This document shows positions 7,577 to 16,024 of a DNA stretch of 34,436 bases, in pieces. Position numbers and translations under genes: made by a program. The stretch covers positions 1-34,436 of the forward strand of contig JAFTBU010000043.1 of assembly GCA_017455065.1 (NCBI GenBank), given 5' to 3'. This stretch comes from Bacteroidales bacterium (GTDB taxonomy: Bacteria; Bacteroidota; Bacteroidia; Bacteroidales; UBA932). The notes below the pieces were generated by a model, which did not search any database, had not been told where the DNA came from, and saw only the letters and a program-made list of their open reading frames with translations. Each line of letters begins with the position of its first letter. Positions within the stretch are counted from its first letter, which is position 1.

Positions 7577-8665
7577 CTATCTTTTGAAGAACGAGCCGAC
7601 CAGCTTGAGCCGGTCGCACACGCTCCCGAGTTCGCGGAGCATCATATCCCCCTCAGCGGTCGCGATGTCGCCGTCGAGTTCTATGAAGAAATAGTAGCTC
7701 CACATCAAGGTCTTCATGGGCCTGCTGTGGAGGTTGCACATGTTGTAGTTGTGGGTTCCGATGATGTTGAGGGTCTTCGCCAGCGCTCCCGCCTCGTTCT
7801 TTACCGTGAACATCAGGATGAAATGCTTGCCCATCTTGCGGTTGTCCCGCACGAGGTTGAGGGTGCGGTTGAACGCCGCGAAGCGGGTGGTGTTGCTCCG
7901 GCTGGTGTTGATCCTCGCCTCGACCACCTTCAGACCGTAAATCTCCGCAGCTTCCCGGCTGCAGATCGCCGCCACCGTGGGATCCCCCTTGGCAGCGACA
8001 GCCTTGGCGGCGTCGGCGGTGTTGGAGAATTCCTCCTCCCGCAGCCCCTTCGCCTTGATGTATTCCTCGCATTGGGACAAAGCCTGCGGGTGGCTCACTA
8101 CGAGCTGTATCCCTGCGGGATCGGCGTCAGGCAGCGCTGCGAGGCAATGTTCCACCTCGACTTCGATGACCTGATTGACATACAGGTCCCCGGAGAACAT
8201 CAGGTCGGTGACCGTGGAGACATCCCCCGCGAAACTGTTCTCGAAAGGCAATACCACAGCGTCGCATTCCCCATCGGCGCAGGCCTTGTAGGCCTTGGTG
8301 AAGTCGGGGTAAGGGACGGGCAGCGCGTTGGGGAAGAGACGGGTCGCGGCGATGTAGGCGAATGCCCCCGGCTTGCCGCTGTAGGCCACCTTCATGCCGT
8401 CCATCAGAGCGCGCTGGTACTGCTTGGAGATTTCGATCACATCCTTCTCGAAGTTGATGTAATGGTCACGGATCTGCCGGTCGGAGACCAGCGAGGCATT
8501 CCTCTTGATCACCTCGGCCTCCCTCCCGGAATCGGTCACAGCCAAGCCGCGGGCCATCTTGTACTCGGCCACCTTGCGGCTCTGCTCCATCCTCCTCTCG
8601 AAAAGCCCTGCCATCTGCTCATCGATGGCATCTATCTCTCTGCGTATTTCTTCCAGATTCTCCAT
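7577..8665 (-). CDS. pheA: Bifunctional chorismate mutase / prephenate dehydratase (P-protein)
   Basis: This encodes a 362-residue enzyme of the phenylalanine branch. Residues 1-88 form an AroQ-type chorismate mutase helix bundle (LEEIRREIDAIDEQMAGLFERR, KVAEYK). Residues about 91-270 form the prephenate dehydratase domain (KVAYSGKPGAFAY, LPFENSFAGDV) with the catalytic TRF motif in SNTTRFAAF. Residues about 280-362 form an ACT domain, where LHSRPMK stands in place of the usual ESRP phenylalanine-binding motif, so feedback control is plausible. Its ATG directly abuts the TAA of the upstream thioredoxin-like gene (zero spacing), which suggests translational coupling. Confidence 0.95.
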   Translation of the reverse strand: MENLEEIRREIDAIDEQMAGLFERRMEQSRKVAEYKMARGLAVTDSGREAEVIKRNASLVSDRQIRDHYINFEKDVIEISKQYQRALMDGMKVAYSGKPGAFAYIAATRLFPNALPVPYPDFTKAYKACADGECDAVVLPFENSFAGDVSTVTDLMFSGDLYVNQVIEVEVEHCLAALPDADPAGIQLVVSHPQALSQCEEYIKAKGLREEEFSNTADAAKAVAAKGDPTVAAICSREAAEIYGLKVVEARINTSRSNTTRFAAFNRTLNLVRDNRKMGKHFILMFTVKNEAGALAKTLNIIGTHNYNMCNLHSRPMKTLMWSYYFFIELDGDIATAEGDMMLRELGSVCDRLKLVGSFFKR

Positions 8666-9763
8666 TTATTTCAGGAGCGCGGCGACTTTGTTGTAGAGGG
8701 CGTCACCGCGGAGGTTGCGCTCTATGATGGTGCCGTCGGGGCCGATGAGGACGGTAGCGGGGATGGAGCTGACGCCGTAGAGAGCTGCGCCTTCGCAGTC
8801 CCAGTACTTGATGTCGGACATCTGGGGCCAGGTCATGCCGAGGCGGGCGATGCCGTCTTTCCAGGCCTGCTCGTCACGGTCGAGGGACACGCCGACGATC
8901 TCGAAACCTTTCTTGTGGAAAGCCTCGTAGGTCTTCTTGACATTGGGCATCTCACGCACGCAGGGGCCGCACCAGCTTGCCCAGAAGTCCACCAGGACGA
9001 GCTTGCCCTTGCCGGCGTAGTCGGAGAGGCTGATGTCCTTGCCCTCGGGGGTCTTCATGGTGAAGTCGGTGAATTTCTTGCCGGGAGCGGTCTCGAGCTG
9101 CTTCTTGACGGACTCCTCGATGCGGTCCAGGCGCTCATTGTCCTCGCGGAGACCTGCGGGGATCTTTCCGATCAGGTCGAGCACCTTCTCGGGCTCCATC
9201 GAATAGTAGTTGGAAGAGAGCAGCTCCACTCCGGCGGCACTGCCGATGAGCTTGTCGATGGCGTTCTCGATATTGGCATAATACTGCTTCTCGATCTCTT
9301 CGCTTTCCTTGTCGATGGCGGCCTTCTCCTCGTCGGAAGCGGCGTCGTATTTTTCGCTGAGGCTGTTCAGTTTGTTCTCGAACTCGGCCTGCTTGGCGGC
9401 GTACTCGCTGACAGCGTCATTGACGGGGGTGCCCTTCACGATGCTGGGGACACCGTCGGCGTTCTTCTTCAGCTCGGCGGTCATCTTGCCCTCCTCCTGA
9501 TAGAACTTGGCATATGCCAATGTCGCGGGGTCTTCCATGTTGTAGACGAGGTAGCGGGCGGAGCCGTCGGTCTCGCTGCCTTTGATGCGGAACGCGCCGC
9601 CCTTGACCACTGCCGAGTCGGTAGGGGCGAGATTGGGGTTCTCCATCAGATATACTATGTCTCCGTCAGCGGCGTGAGCCACGGTGCCGTCGATCACATA
9701 ACCTTTGCCGGAGCATGCCACGAGGGCGCCGGCTGCCATGATAAGCGCAATAATTTTTTTCAT
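8666..9763 (-). CDS. TlpA/DUF4369-type thioredoxin-fold lipoprotein
   Basis: This encodes a 365-residue exported lipoprotein. The signal peptide ends in LVACS, giving an acylated Cys17. Residues about 20-120 match the DUF4369 N-terminal domain. Residues 130-220 form a charged, helical, probably coiled region (NKLNSLSEKYDAASDEEKAAIDKE). The C-terminal thioredoxin-like domain carries FWASWCGPC with the redox CxxC pair and the cis-proline segment SSIPATVLIGPDG. Relatives act as periplasmic disulfide reductases in respiration or envelope stress. It is the first gene of the aromatic operon, abutting pheA, and the reason for this pairing is not obvious. Confidence 0.88.
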   Translation of the reverse strand: MKKIIALIMAAGALVACSGKGYVIDGTVAHAADGDIVYLMENPNLAPTDSAVVKGGAFRIKGSETDGSARYLVYNMEDPATLAYAKFYQEEGKMTAELKKNADGVPSIVKGTPVNDAVSEYAAKQAEFENKLNSLSEKYDAASDEEKAAIDKESEEIEKQYYANIENAIDKLIGSAAGVELLSSNYYSMEPEKVLDLIGKIPAGLREDNERLDRIEESVKKQLETAPGKKFTDFTMKTPEGKDISLSDYAGKGKLVLVDFWASWCGPCVREMPNVKKTYEAFHKKGFEIVGVSLDRDEQAWKDGIARLGMTWPQMSDIKYWDCEGAALYGVSSIPATVLIGPDGTIIERNLRGDALYNKVAALLK

Positions 9764-9797
9764 TGTATTGAGATTAATTGATTAACCAACAAGGCTT

Positions 9798-9805
9798 CAA
9801 AGATA
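9798..9805 (-). promoter_or_regulatory. Putative -7 box (TATCTTTG) of the aromatic operon
   Basis: TATCTTTG on the minus strand fits TAnnTTTG and lies 34 bp upstream of the TlpA-like start. Immediately upstream, GATAAAAA and TTTTTATC form an AT-only inverted repeat just after the stop of the preceding gene. No clear -33 TTTG is seen. Confidence 0.45.
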
Positions 9806-9815
9806 AAAATTTTTT

Positions 9816-11096
9816 TTATCGGGCCATGAATTCCTCCAGAAGATTCTTCCAATGCCCGGGGAGGATGATGTGGTGGTTGCCGATGGGATCCTTCAGGAAA
9901 TACCCGGCATCCTCCGGGGGGAGCCGCAGCACCACCTGGGTGCGGCAGAGGTTGTCTTCGTACTGGTTGGCGGTCAGCTCCCCTTCGGAGACGAAATGCC
10001 TCCCGAGGTCGCCGGAGACCTTGAACACCGTCACCGGTCCTTCGGGGAAATGTCCGTGTATGCCCACGCCTATGCCCGATTCGAAGTGGGTGTCGTATTG
10101 CCAATCCGAGACCATCCCGAAGGGTATGGTGCAATGCGCAAACAGCATCTCGCCGGTCTGTATGTCAATGCGGGCGGGGTTGGCCTGGAAGCCGGTGACT
10201 CCGGTCAGGGCGTGCGCGATCATCATCGAGAGGAGGGCGGGGACGTCCCCTTCGCAGCTGGCGGGGATGCCGCTGCTGTTGAGTGCGGCCAGGGCGAGGC
10301 AGCCGGTGTTGCCGACGCTGCCCAGCAGGTCGAAGCATCTGAGTGTCAATGCGTCCAGGCGATACCGGGAGACCAGCGAGCGGAGGGCGTCGTGGATGCG
10401 CACGGCGCCGGGGAAGGCGTCCCGGACTTTCTGCGCCGTGCCTGGCGCCGGCGCCGGTATCTCCCCGCCGGAAGGGGCGGACGGGATCCCGCCGTCACCG
10501 GCCGGAGGAGCGGTAGCTGCAGAAGGTGCACCGGGGGCAGCAGGGGCCCCGTCGGAGATGGCGGCGAGCAGTTCCTCCATCGGGATGTCCTCGATGGCCA
10601 CGCCGAGGCGGGTGCGGACGGCGCGGGGGTCGGCATCCGATGAGATGAGCCAGTCGGAGGGTTTGCCGACGACGCCGATGCGCTGGCCGGAAAGCCTGCG
10701 GCGGGCCTCACCGACCTTGGCCAGGATACCGATACGCTCCTGCAGATACTCTGCGGAGCCGTGCAGCACCTCGCCCGGATAGCCCTGCTGGCGTAGCCAT
10801 GAGAGGATTTCCAGCGAAGCGGCCAGCGAATTGCTCTTGCCCGAAGTGAGCAGGTGGAAGCGCCCTGCGCCGCTTTTCAGCAGGGTCGGGAAAAGGGACC
10901 GGAAGATCCCTTCAGCGCCTCCGGTGCGCACATAAATGAGGTCGAGCGGGTGGCTTCCGAAATCGGAAAAATCTGCCCCCTTGAAATCGAAATCCCCCTC
11001 CGGGAAGATCCCGGCGAGGAACTCATCCGAAAGCTTTGAGACCGAGGCTTCGTCGTGAAGTCCGGAAGTGATGGTGTAAACTGCTGTCTTTTTCAT
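9816..11096 (-). CDS. L-fucose-isomerase-superfamily protein, Ala/Pro-rich linker
   Basis: This encodes a 426-residue cytoplasmic protein. The ATG at 11096 (MKKTAVYT) is preferred over a TTG at 11108, which falls in a -7 box. The N-terminal alpha/beta part (residues about 1-180) carries HLLTSGKSNSLAAS. A 40-residue insert rich in Ala, Pro and Gly (about 182-222) follows. The C-terminal part resembles FucI/AraA-type isomerases: IPASCEGD (Glu282, Asp284) and GNHHIILPGHW (His408/409) match the positions of the metal-binding Glu, Asp and His, and the protein 13524-14891 shares both motifs. An aldose-ketose isomerase role is inferred and the substrate is unknown. It is transcribed away from the aroK-transketolase operon across a 57-bp gap. 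Confidence 0.7.
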   Translation of the reverse strand: MKKTAVYTITSGLHDEASVSKLSDEFLAGIFPEGDFDFKGADFSDFGSHPLDLIYVRTGGAEGIFRSLFPTLLKSGAGRFHLLTSGKSNSLAASLEILSWLRQQGYPGEVLHGSAEYLQERIGILAKVGEARRRLSGQRIGVVGKPSDWLISSDADPRAVRTRLGVAIEDIPMEELLAAISDGAPAAPGAPSAATAPPAGDGGIPSAPSGGEIPAPAPGTAQKVRDAFPGAVRIHDALRSLVSRYRLDALTLRCFDLLGSVGNTGCLALAALNSSGIPASCEGDVPALLSMMIAHALTGVTGFQANPARIDIQTGEMLFAHCTIPFGMVSDWQYDTHFESGIGVGIHGHFPEGPVTVFKVSGDLGRHFVSEGELTANQYEDNLCRTQVVLRLPPEDAGYFLKDPIGNHHIILPGHWKNLLEEFMAR

Positions 11097-11153
11097 TTCT
11101 ATAAGCAAAGATACTGGAATTATTGCTATTTTAGCATAATAATCTCCAGACCC
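11097..11153. promoter_or_regulatory. Divergent promoter region with small inverted repeat
   Basis: This 57-bp gap serves two divergent genes. On the minus strand TATCTTTG (11106-11113) fits TAnnTTTG and ends 10 bp before the isomerase ATG, implying a very short leader. On the plus strand TATTTTAG (11127-11134) matches 7 of 8 positions. TGCTA/TAGCA (11124-11136) is a perfect 5-bp inverted repeat that could be an operator serving both directions. Confidence 0.4.
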
Positions 11154-11753
11154 ATGATCATCGTACTCTCAGGATATATGGCCAGCGGCAAAAGCAGCAC
11201 CGGACGCGTGCTCTCGCAGCGTCTGGGCTGCCCGTTCATCGACCTCGACGCGGCCATCGAGGAGCGCGAAGGACGCCGGATAAAGGAGATTTTCGCCGCC
11301 GACGGCGAGGAGCGCTTCCGAGAGCTGGAGGCCGAGGCCCTCGCCGAAATCCTCGCCGGCGCCGCCCGGCCTGAAACGGCCGCCCCCGCGACACCCGCCC
11401 CCGCCGACCTCGTCCTCGCCCTCGGCGGCGGCACCCTGATGAAACCGGCAGCCCGCGCCGTCCTGGAAGCCGCCCGCGCCGCCGGCGCCACCGCGCCGGA
11501 AGCCTCCCCGGCCCCCGCCCCGCGCCTGAGCGTCGTGTACCTCCGCACGGCCCCCGCCACCATCCGCCGCCGCCTCGCCGGCGCGGGCGACGACCGCCCC
11601 ATGCTCCACACCCACGACCTGGAAACCCTCCTCCTCCAACGCATCCCCACCTACGAAGCCACCGCCGACACTATCATCGACACAGACGGGCTCACCCCCG
11701 AGGCTATCGCGGAGAAAATCAGTATATTTGCATACAATAACCGTACAACATGA
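11154..11753 (+). CDS. aroK: Shikimate kinase with Ala/Pro-rich insertions
   Basis: This encodes a 199-residue cytoplasmic kinase that phosphorylates shikimate at the 3-hydroxyl. The start is the ATG at MIIVLSGYM. Visible motifs are the Walker A GYMASGKSSTGR (residues 7-18), the shikimate-binding DLDAAIE, ERFRELEAEAL, the ALGGGT segment, and the lid RRRLAGAGDDRPML. It is about 25 residues longer than usual. The extra length is in two Ala/Pro-rich stretches, PETAAPATPAPADL just before the GGG motif and AAGATAPEASPAPAPRL after it. Its TGA overlaps the ATG of the transketolase N-half (ATGA), so it heads the coupled eight-gene unit. Confidence 0.92.
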   Translation: MIIVLSGYMASGKSSTGRVLSQRLGCPFIDLDAAIEEREGRRIKEIFAADGEERFRELEAEALAEILAGAARPETAAPATPAPADLVLALGGGTLMKPAARAVLEAARAAGATAPEASPAPAPRLSVVYLRTAPATIRRRLAGAGDDRPMLHTHDLETLLLQRIPTYEATADTIIDTDGLTPEAIAEKISIFAYNNRTT

Positions 11754-12589
11754 ATATTAAAGAATTGACCCTATTGTCAGAGCGCTCCAGACTCCGCCTC
11801 CTGGAAGTCATCTACCGCTCCGGCGCCGGCCACACGGGAGGGGACCTCTCGTCCCTCAATGTCATGACCGCCCTCTACCACAGGGTGCTCCGCATCTCCC
11901 CCGCCACACTCGACGACCCTGACCGCGACCGCTTCGTCCTCAGCAAAGGACACTGCGCGGAAGCCCTCTATGTCACCCTCGAATCCGCCGGCATCCTCGA
12001 AAAATCCGTCCTGGACAGCTACGGACAGTTCGGCTGCCCCCTGGGCGGACACCCGACCAACGACCTCCCAGGAGTGGAAGTCAACACCGGAGCCCTCGGC
12101 CACGGCCTCTCCATCGGCATAGGCATGGCCCTCGCAGCCAAGATGGACGGCAAATCCTACCGCACCTTCGTCCTCATGGGCGACGGCGAGCAAGGGGAAG
12201 GATCCATCTATGAAGCCGCCATGGCAGGCTCCCATTACCATCTGGACAACCTCCTGGCCATCATCGACCGCAACGGCCTCCAGATCAGCGGCAGCACCGA
12301 AGACGTCATGGCCCTCGAAGACATCAAGGCCAGGTGGACCGCATTCGGCTGGGACGTCCGCGACATGGACGGAGACGACATGGCCGATGTCGTGAAGACC
12401 ATCGAAGCCACCGACTGGAAAGGCGGCAGACCCCACCTCATCATCTCCCACACCACCAAGGGAAAAGGCGTCTCCTACATGGAGAACGTCGCCAAATGGC
12501 ACCACGGCGTGCCTGATGAGGCCCAGTACGCCCAGGCCGTCGGAGAAATCAGCGCAAGGATCAAAAAGCTCGAGGAGGAAAAGGCATGA
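11750..12589 (+). CDS. Split transketolase, N-terminal (TPP-binding) subunit
   Basis: This encodes a 279-residue protein corresponding to the N-terminal, thiamine-diphosphate-binding half of transketolase. It carries GAGHTGGDLSS, LSKGHCAEALY, and the TPP/metal motif GDGEQGEGSIYEA followed by IIDRNGLQ, with TTKGKGVSYME near the end. Two-carbon transfer needs the partner subunit encoded next, whose start overlaps this stop by ATGA. Split transketolases are common housekeeping enzymes in some anaerobes. They also serve in dedicated sugar routes, for example apulose 4-phosphate or sulfofructose cleavage. The operon placement favours a catabolic role, though supply of erythrose 4-phosphate for the shikimate pathway is also possible. 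Confidence 0.92.
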   Translation: MNIKELTLLSERSRLRLLEVIYRSGAGHTGGDLSSLNVMTALYHRVLRISPATLDDPDRDRFVLSKGHCAEALYVTLESAGILEKSVLDSYGQFGCPLGGHPTNDLPGVEVNTGALGHGLSIGIGMALAAKMDGKSYRTFVLMGDGEQGEGSIYEAAMAGSHYHLDNLLAIIDRNGLQISGSTEDVMALEDIKARWTAFGWDVRDMDGDDMADVVKTIEATDWKGGRPHLIISHTTKGKGVSYMENVAKWHHGVPDEAQYAQAVGEISARIKKLEEEKA

Positions 12590-13518
12590 AAGACTGCAGA
12601 AAAGCATTTACCCAGGAACTCCTGGCCATCGCCAGGAAAGACCGTGACATAGTAGCCGTCACCACCGACGCCCGCGGCTCGGTGACCCTCAGCGACTTCG
12701 CCAGCGAGCTCCCCGCCCAGTTCGTGGAGTGCGGCATCGCGGAGCAGAACGCCGTCGGCATCTCCGCCGGCCTCGCCCACAGCGGCAAGAAAGTGTACTG
12801 CTGCGGCCCCGCCTGCTTCTACGTGGCCCGCAGCCTCGAGCAGGTCAAGGTCGACCTCGCCTACAGCAACATCCCCGTCACCATCGTTGGAGTGAGCGGC
12901 GGCTTCGCCTACGGAGCCCTCGGCGCCACCCACCACAGCATGCATGACATCGCTGTGCTCAGGTGCTTCCCCGGCATGTCCATTTTCCTGCCGAGCGACG
13001 CAGCGGTGACAGCCAGGCTCACTGACCTCCTCGCCGACTATCCCCACCCCGCCTACGTCAGGGTCGGAAGGGGAGCGGTGCCCGAGATATATGACCCCGC
13101 GAAACTCGACTTCAGTATAGGCAAGGCTATAGTCGCCCGGGAGGGCACTGACGTCACCATCGCCGCTACCGGCGAATCCGTCGCCCCCGCCCTCGAGGCA
13201 GCCAAGCTCCTCGAAACCAAGGGGATAGCTGCGGCGGTTCTGGACTATTCCTGCATTGTCCCGTTCGACAGCGAGACTCTCCGCAAATACGCAGCGCGCA
13301 GCGGCAGGGTGGTGACAGTCGAGCAGCACAGCCGCTGGGGCGGCCTCGGCTCCATCATCGCCGGCGAACTCTCCGAGACCGATGCCAAGGTGCGCATCCT
13401 CGGCGTCCCCGACGAGAACGCCCCCCACGGCAGCTCAGCCGAGATTTCCCATTATTTCGGTCTCGACGCCGAAGGCATCGCGGCCTCCACAAGTGAATTT
13501 TTAAATTTAAATAAATAA
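12586..13518 (+). CDS. Split transketolase, C-terminal (pyrimidine-binding) subunit
   Basis: This encodes a 310-residue protein matching the pyrimidine-binding plus C-terminal domains of transketolase/DXPS-type enzymes. ECGIAEQNAVGISAGLA contains the glutamate that activates TPP. GGFAYGALGATHHSMHDIAVLR, YVRVGRGAVPEIY and the C-terminal VVTVEQHSRWGGLGSIIAGEL follow the family pattern. It is coupled to the N-half by ATGA overlap and followed after 5 bp by the isomerase-like gene. It is presumably a heterotetramer with the upstream product. Confidence 0.92.
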   Translation: MKDCRKAFTQELLAIARKDRDIVAVTTDARGSVTLSDFASELPAQFVECGIAEQNAVGISAGLAHSGKKVYCCGPACFYVARSLEQVKVDLAYSNIPVTIVGVSGGFAYGALGATHHSMHDIAVLRCFPGMSIFLPSDAAVTARLTDLLADYPHPAYVRVGRGAVPEIYDPAKLDFSIGKAIVAREGTDVTIAATGESVAPALEAAKLLETKGIAAAVLDYSCIVPFDSETLRKYAARSGRVVTVEQHSRWGGLGSIIAGELSETDAKVRILGVPDENAPHGSSAEISHYFGLDAEGIAASTSEFLNLNK

Positions 13519-13523
13519 TAGAG

Positions 13524-14891
13524 ATGAAAGAAAAAGCCATCAACACCAAGCTTATCGTGCGTCCCATCATCGGATGCCTCACCCATTCCCATTTCTGGGA
13601 GGGACCTTGCCGCGCCGGCCACAAGGAGGACATGACCCCCGAGGCCGAGGCTGCAGCAGCTGATGCTGCATTCGCGGCGGCGGTGGAGGAGCTCAAAGGC
13701 GCCAACCCCGAAATCGAGTTCCTGCCCGCAGTGGACGCCCGCTATGATGAAAAATTCGTCGTCCCCAAGGAAGTCTGGGCCCAGATCGAGGACCGTATCG
13801 ACGAGGTGGACTTCTTCCTCTGCATGAACTGGCGCATCCCCAAGCTCGAGCGCTACCGCAAGACCGTGGTCATCATGCAGAACGGCAACGAAGGCATAGA
13901 CTTCGCCGCCTACTGCCGCTCCATCGGCCTGGAGGCCTATGTCTGCATGGATCTCAAGGACCTCAATGAGATCTCCCACTCCCTCTGGGTGCGCAAGGCC
14001 GTGGCCAACACCCGCGCCCTCGTGCTCACTGCCGGCGCCCTGCCGACCTTCGGCATGCAGAGCCTCATCCGCGACCCCGAGCTCATACGCCAGAGGTACG
14101 GGATGGAAGTGATCAAGCTGCCTTTCTACGAGATTTTCAAATACATGGACCAGATCACCGACGAGGAAGCCGCACCCATACGCGACCGCATCGCCTGCAA
14201 GGCCCTCGAGATCAAGGTCAACAAAGACTGGTTCATCAATGACATCAAATACTACCTCGCGGCCAAGAAGATGATGGACGTGTACGACTGCAACGCCTTC
14301 TCCACGGCCTGCCACGAGCTCTGCACCTCCGAGATACCCCAGAACCGCAAGTTCACCCCCTGCATGTGCCATTCGCTCATGAAAGACGACGGCATCCCCA
14401 GCGCCTGCGAAGAGGACCTGAACGCCCTGCTCGCGATGACCATCATGCAGTATGCCGCACACCGTCCCGCCTTCATGGGCAACCCCAACATGGAGTCCGA
14501 GGAGCTCATCCGCATCCACCACGCCGTCCCCGCCCTCTGCATGAACGGCTACGGCACCAAGCCCCTCGACTACAAGCTCTGGGCATTCACAGGCCAGGGC
14601 TTCGGAGCCAAGCTCCAGGTGGACTTCTGCCAGAATGAGACCAACGAGGTCACCCTCTGCCGCTTCAACCCCAAGGCCGACACCATGAGCCTCAAGGTCG
14701 GCAACGTGATCCGCTCCGAGTACGACGATGTCTATTGCAGCCCCTACTACTACATCCAGATGGATGACGCCCGCGCCTTCATGCACCAGCTTGCAGGCTT
14801 CGGCCATCACCAGGTGCTGATTTTCGGCGACTGGACCAAGGTCCTCCGCGGAGTGGCCGAAGTGATGAAATTCAGGCTGTTGGTAGGATGA
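13524..14891 (+). CDS. L-fucose/L-arabinose-isomerase-superfamily protein
   Basis: This encodes a 455-residue cytoplasmic protein. The N-terminal part starts LIVRPIIGCLTHSHFWEGPCR and continues with Rossmann-like segments (VVIMQNGNEGID, ALVLTAGALPTFGMQSL). The C-terminal domain has DDGIPSACEEDLNALL (Glu296, Asp298) and FGHHQVLIFGD, which fit the metal ligands of FucI-type aldose-ketose isomerases. The same motifs occur in the divergent protein at 9816-11096, but overall similarity is low and this one lacks the Pro-rich linker. Placement directly after the split transketolase suggests that it makes or reshapes a ketose substrate for it. Its stop overlaps the next start by ATGA. Confidence 0.75.
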   Translation: MKEKAINTKLIVRPIIGCLTHSHFWEGPCRAGHKEDMTPEAEAAAADAAFAAAVEELKGANPEIEFLPAVDARYDEKFVVPKEVWAQIEDRIDEVDFFLCMNWRIPKLERYRKTVVIMQNGNEGIDFAAYCRSIGLEAYVCMDLKDLNEISHSLWVRKAVANTRALVLTAGALPTFGMQSLIRDPELIRQRYGMEVIKLPFYEIFKYMDQITDEEAAPIRDRIACKALEIKVNKDWFINDIKYYLAAKKMMDVYDCNAFSTACHELCTSEIPQNRKFTPCMCHSLMKDDGIPSACEEDLNALLAMTIMQYAAHRPAFMGNPNMESEELIRIHHAVPALCMNGYGTKPLDYKLWAFTGQGFGAKLQVDFCQNETNEVTLCRFNPKADTMSLKVGNVIRSEYDDVYCSPYYYIQMDDARAFMHQLAGFGHHQVLIFGDWTKVLRGVAEVMKFRLLVG

Positions 14892-16024
14892 TCTATCTCA
14901 ACAACGCTGCCAGCTCCTTCCCCAAGCCTTCCGAAGTGCTTGAGGCGCAGGCTGCGGCGTTGGCTGCCGCTCCCGAGAGCCAGCATCGCTCCAATGCCGC
15001 AGACGGCGGCACTGACGCGACCGCCCTCTGCCGGGAGCGGCTGGCCTTTCTGCTGGGCACCTCCCGGCCGGAAAGGATATTCTTCTGCTCCGGTGCGACC
15101 CATGCGCTGAACCTCCTGCTCGGCGGCCTGCCGCAGCAGTACAGCTGCGCCGTCGTCACCGCCACCGAGCACAACAGCGTCCTCCGTCCCCTGTCCAACA
15201 GCCCCGTCTTCGCAGGGCGCATCGCCATTGTCCCCTGTGACAATGCCGGCAGAGTCCACCCTGCCGCATTCGAGGAGGCCCTCCGTGCAGCCGCGGAGCG
15301 CTGGGGACCGGGAGTCGCCGTGGTGAACCATTGTTCCAATGTCACCGGCGCCATTCAGGATGCGGCAGCCCTCGCACAGGCCGCCCGCAGCCACGGTTTC
15401 CTCTTCCTGCTGGACGCCGCGCAGAGCGCAGGCAGCGTGCCGTTGAGGCTGGACGGATGGGGAGTGGACATGCTGGCATTCACCGGGCACAAAGCCCTGC
15501 TGGGCCCCGCCGGGACCGGCGGTTTCTTCGTGAGGGATGGCCTGCGGCTGCGTCCCCTGATCTACGGCGGGACGGGCACGGACTCGGACAAATTGACCTA
15601 CGGCCCCGACGAGCAGGCGCCCCTCGAAGCCGGCACCCAGAACACCCCGGGCATAGCCGGGCTCCTCGCAGGCGTGGAATACGCCCTGGCCCATCCGGAC
15701 GCGGGAAAGAGCCTTCGGGACGAGCTGAAAAAAGAGCTGGACTCCATCCCCGGAGTCCGCACCTACGGACCAGAAACGGGCGCCGGAGCGGTGCTGAGCT
15801 TCAATATCGACGGCCTCAGCCCCTCGGACGCCGGCTACATACTCAGGAACGAATTCGACATTGTCGTGAGGACGGGACTGCATTGCTCCCCCCTCATCCA
15901 CGACGCCATCGGGGCGGGACCCCGGGGGACGGTGCGGGCCAGCTTCTCCGGCCTGAACACCCCCGCCGACGTCCGGGCCCTCGTGCAGGCCGTGCGGCAG
16001 ATGTCCAAAAGCCCCGCCCTATGA
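14888..16024 (+). CDS. Cysteine-desulfurase-family PLP enzyme (aminotransferase class V)
   Basis: This encodes a 378-residue cytoplasmic enzyme. It opens MIYLNNAASSFPKP as in NifS/SufS relatives. Further motifs are TEHNSVLRP, HCSNVTGAIQD, DAAQSAGS, the PLP-lysine motif FTGHKALLGPAGTGG, the mobile-loop RTGLHCSP with the candidate catalytic Cys, and a late RASFSGLNT arginine. The short-loop layout resembles the group often annotated only as 'cysteine desulfurase family'. In other bacteria such genes sit beside selenium or sulfur trafficking genes. Here the gene lies between an isomerase and a glycosidase, coupled by ATGA on both sides. Sulfur transfer, selenocysteine lyase or another PLP reaction are all open. 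Confidence 0.85.
   Translation: MIYLNNAASSFPKPSEVLEAQAAALAAAPESQHRSNAADGGTDATALCRERLAFLLGTSRPERIFFCSGATHALNLLLGGLPQQYSCAVVTATEHNSVLRPLSNSPVFAGRIAIVPCDNAGRVHPAAFEEALRAAAERWGPGVAVVNHCSNVTGAIQDAAALAQAARSHGFLFLLDAAQSAGSVPLRLDGWGVDMLAFTGHKALLGPAGTGGFFVRDGLRLRPLIYGGTGTDSDKLTYGPDEQAPLEAGTQNTPGIAGLLAGVEYALAHPDAGKSLRDELKKELDSIPGVRTYGPETGAGAVLSFNIDGLSPSDAGYILRNEFDIVVRTGLHCSPLIHDAIGAGPRGTVRASFSGLNTPADVRALVQAVRQMSKSPAL

Noticed and set aside
6581-9781. Very long open frame on the plus strand opposite aroC, pheA and the TlpA-like gene
   Set aside because: It is antisense to three genes with clear family motifs, has no recognisable domain, and such frames are expected from GC-rich third positions.
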